Below, piece after piece: positions 61,483 through 64,000 of a DNA stretch of 64,000 nucleotides (position 1 is its first letter; each line of letters starts with the position of its first letter). A program made the translations under genes and the position numbers. Under the pieces are notes generated by a model. That model did no database searches. It saw only the letters and a list, made by a program, of their open reading frames with translations, and was not told the DNA's origin. The stretch is from Ilyonectria destructans (lineage: Eukaryota; Ascomycota; Sordariomycetes; Hypocreales; Nectriaceae): assembly GCA_020740775.1 (NCBI GenBank), contig JAHEWK010000005.1, positions 1,364,001-1,428,000 on the forward strand, read 5' to 3'.

Positions 61483-63147
61483 ATGCCACGTCCTTTGAGT
61501 AAGGACTCTTGGTACGCCACGCCCTGATTTGAAGCCTTTCTGGGAGCCCTTGCCAACATGCTATAGCAACACTTGCCGACGACGCAAGGTAAAATGTGAG
61601 CAAAATCCTGCAAAATCCCTGCGCAACAAGAAATAACATCCTGATAATTTAATAAGGTGACCAGAAAACGCCGGTGTGTCAACAATGCACGAAGTCCAAT
61701 CGTTACTGTGATAGATCAGAGAGATCAACCGAGTTTCGTCCGTCCCGGCTGGAAGGCGTTGTAGGTAAGTTCATAGCAATATGATTCATGGCCATGATAT
61801 TTTAAGAACTGACATTAACCACAAAATGTAGCACAGAGTCATCTTGCATCTATGACTCCGCGTGGCGCTCTCCACGATCAGAAAATTGCTCGTCTCTTTG
61901 ATCACTATATCTCCGACTTGTCTAAGTGGTATGATCTGAGCGACTCCATATCGACATTCGAGGTCATTGTGCCTCGGATTTCTCTCGAAGAACCGCTTCT
62001 GTTCTACGCGATAATTGCTCTATCAGCGATGCATCTGTGCAAAACGACAGCCAGCAGCTTCCGAACTACGGCAGAATTCTACCATGGCCGATGTGTTCAG
62101 TTGCTCATTACAATCGATGAAGACGACGCTGTGATGAGTGGCGGTATAGCTCTGGCAGCGACGTGCCTGCTAAGGTCTTACGAGATTCTGGACAGTAAGT
62201 GACTACAATCAAACAAAAACCTCTTTGTGGGGAGATGAAATTCGGTTCTAAAGCAAAGTAGGCAATGTCGATCCTAATATGCACCTACGAGGGGCTTACT
62301 CTATGGTGTCTGTACATGATCTCTTATCTGGGGACTTAAATCGCGGCTTGGTTGCGGCTGGTTTCTGGAATTATTTACGAGAAGACATCACATTTAGTCT
62401 CTTCGAGACTTGTCCACTAAAAATGGACCTGGAGTCCATTTCGCTGATCATAAAGCATGATTCAGATCAGGATTACCTCAACTCTATCACGCTAATATTG
62501 GGCAAGATCATAAATGTTGCATTCCACCACCCGTTTACGGTTCAAGAATGGGAGGCTGCGCTTGAGATGGTGCGGCAGTGGTCTTTAACTTGCTCGGAAC
62601 GATTGCAGCCCTTTTCAAAACTACCGGGCGGTCCTGGAACAAATGAACTATTCCCCCAATCGTGGTTTCTCCAGCCGTGTCACGGTACGTGGGCGTCCTG
62701 ATTCATCACATCGATCAATCGCTGACAACCACAGCGGCCACGATGCACTACTACTTGATCGCACTCATGATTCTAAGTATTCATGCGAGTTCTCAAAGTT
62801 TCGAAGGCCTCCAGTCACTTCATCTCCATGAACACGATCAAAAGCCGAAAGACGAACTTGTAGAGGCGTTTGCCCTCGACATTTGTGGAATCGCATTCAC
62901 GAACAAGACTCCATCGGTGATTGTGAACGCATTTGGCCCAATCTCATATTGTTCGTATAGTACCTTGGCTAATTCGGCATCTACCAATACTTACTGACAG
63001 TGTCTTTTAGGTGCCAAGTCCATACGGGCTGAAGCGCCCCGCCAAGAGCTCATCCGACGACTTTTGACCTATAAATCAAACATTGGCTGGCCAGTCCAAC
63101 GGCTCGTAAATGACCTGGAGACTTCGTGGAGGGCTGGACAAGTCTAG
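61483..63147 (+). CDS. Zn2Cys6 transcription factor, seven exons, intact
   Basis: A 434-residue regulator from exons 61483-61511, 61567-61595, 61657-61764, 61832-62194, 62262-62684, 62735-62950 and 63011-63147. The zinc cluster, C-x2-C-x6-C-x6-C-x2-C-x6-C, is only seen after splicing: MPRPLSKDSC / NTCRRRKVKC / DQKTPVCQQCTKSNRYC. The first intron falls inside the codon of the first cysteine (TG/C) and the second inside that of the third (T/GT). The rest is a fungal-specific domain of the short ARCA-like class (EEPLLFYAIIALSAMHL, YHGRCVQLLI, GAYSMV, AGFWNYLREDITF, SWFLQPCH). The sixth intron uses a weaker GTTCGT donor. Stops and frame are clean. It precedes a dioxygenase gene by 220 bp in the same direction and may regulate it. 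Confidence 0.85.
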
Positions 63148-63368
63148 TTCCAGAGATTATGTCACATGGTACACATGAAGTCCAAATGGCGCTCAAGTGA
63201 GGTCTGACACTAACTGAATGGGGAAAGGAATTCCGAGCTCGGGTTTCCTGCATCACCAAGTCATACACGCAGAAACTATAAGTGAGGAGCCCATCCTCTG
63301 CCCCAAAATGCAATTCTACATTCTCGTTTCTTCTCTTGATTAATTCGATTCTCCTCACCTTCTTAACA

Positions 63369-64000
63369 ATGGGTACTGCGCTGTGGACTCGATCACTCTT
63401 CTTGACCCGTATGAAGGGGCGACGATTCTTTGCATCAGCAACACACAGTATGCTACCAGCAGTCATCCGGCCCTGCAAGGCGGAGATAGAAGGCTTAGCC
63501 CTCAACTCTAGGAACCTTGAAACTGCTGTGCGCCACATGCATGAAGATGGCCTGGTAGTCGTCGAGGATGTTGTCCCGCATGAGCACCTCGACTTCCTCA
63601 ACCGGAAGATGGTCCATGATGCTCAAGTTCTTCAAAATCGTGGCGAGAATGGCCCATTCAACTATAACAAGGGCAACATACAACAAGATGCACCACCCGT
63701 GGCTGAGTACTTCTTCTCGTCCATCTTTGCGAGTACGTCTTTCCCTCTTGGGACTCCTCTTTGGGAACTCTCTCACGCTATTAAATACACATGACTTACA
63801 CAATGACCAGACCCAATAGCGACGCAGATAACATCCGCCGTGCTAGGGCCACGCCCAAAATGGACATTCTGCTCGGCAAATTCAGCTATGCCAACTCTTC
63901 CTGGCGAAAAGCCTCAGAGACAACCTGTTCATTCTGATGCTGACTTTGCTCATCCGGCCCACCCGTTTGCCCTCGTGTTGAATGTTCCCCTCGTCACCAC
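63369..64000 (+). CDS. Phytanoyl-CoA dioxygenase-family protein, partial (runs off window)
   Basis: Fe(II)/2-oxoglutarate dioxygenase. Exon 1 is 63369-63732 and exon 2 starts at 63811 after a 78-bp intron with branch site CTTACACAATGAC and a GACCAG acceptor. The start is uncertain: ATGs at 63369, 63411 and 63450 are all in frame, and the conserved part begins with AVIRPCKAEIEGL. Visible motifs are HMHEDGLVVVEDVVPHEHLD at the N-terminal side, NPIATQITSAVLGPRP, and the first half of the iron site, PVHSDADFAHP (His-x-Asp); the distal histidine lies beyond the window. The branch is different from the dead dioxygenase at 31.7 kb. Such enzymes often act in secondary metabolism, but the substrate is unknown. 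Confidence 0.85.

Noticed and set aside
1..64000. CRISPR arrays, rRNA or tRNA genes
   Set aside because: No regularly spaced repeats and no rRNA or convincing tRNA cloverleaf were noticed. A tRNA search by program was not possible here.

Overview
The window reads as nuclear DNA of a filamentous ascomycete (Pezizomycotina; an Aspergillus/Penicillium-like fungus would fit, but the species is not established). Genes carry short GT...AG introns (about 50-70 bp), starts sit in CACC/ACC-ATG contexts, and the families are typical of fungi: Zn2Cys6 regulators, MFS transporters, SDR reductases, phytanoyl-CoA-type dioxygenases, a secreted group XIV-like phospholipase A2.

Region 1 (1-28.9 kb) is extremely A+T-rich, full of TpA, and has no intact gene. 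I read it as retrotransposons destroyed by repeat-induced point mutation (RIP). A Ty3/gypsy protease-RT-RNase H-integrase order is still legible at about 23.9-27.6 kb. Several repeats face each other in inverted, nested positions. A 434-bp repeat at 22.15-22.59 kb has escaped most of the mutation. Region 2 (28.9-31.6 kb) is the boundary: the 5' end of a sugar transporter gene fades into the mutated DNA, followed by a dead Tc1-type transposase with DD34E spacing.

Region 3 (31.6-35.8 kb) holds a divergent pair, a phytanoyl-CoA dioxygenase-family gene and a Zn2Cys6 regulator. Both are pseudogenes with several independent lesions. Region 4 (37.9-50.7 kb) is intact and looks like a carbon-utilisation cluster: an ACS-family transporter, an SDR, a zinc polyol dehydrogenase, a P-loop sugar/uridine-kinase-like protein divergent from it, a second SDR, a sugar-porter MFS protein and a Gal4-type regulator. 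A plausible flow is uptake of a polyol or rare ketose, oxidation/reduction by the dehydrogenases, phosphorylation by the kinase, and control by the adjacent regulator plus carbon catabolite repression (four CreA-type motifs in 29 bp upstream of the sugar porter). The substrate cannot be read from the sequence.

Region 5 (50.8-58.5 kb) carries three secreted enzymes: phospholipase A2, a GH3 glycoside hydrolase and a haem peroxidase, with about 3 kb of apparently empty DNA on each side of the GH3/peroxidase pair. Region 6 (61.5-64 kb) has an intact seven-exon Zn2Cys6 regulator followed by a second phytanoyl-CoA-type dioxygenase that runs off the window, a living counterpart of the dead pair in region 3.
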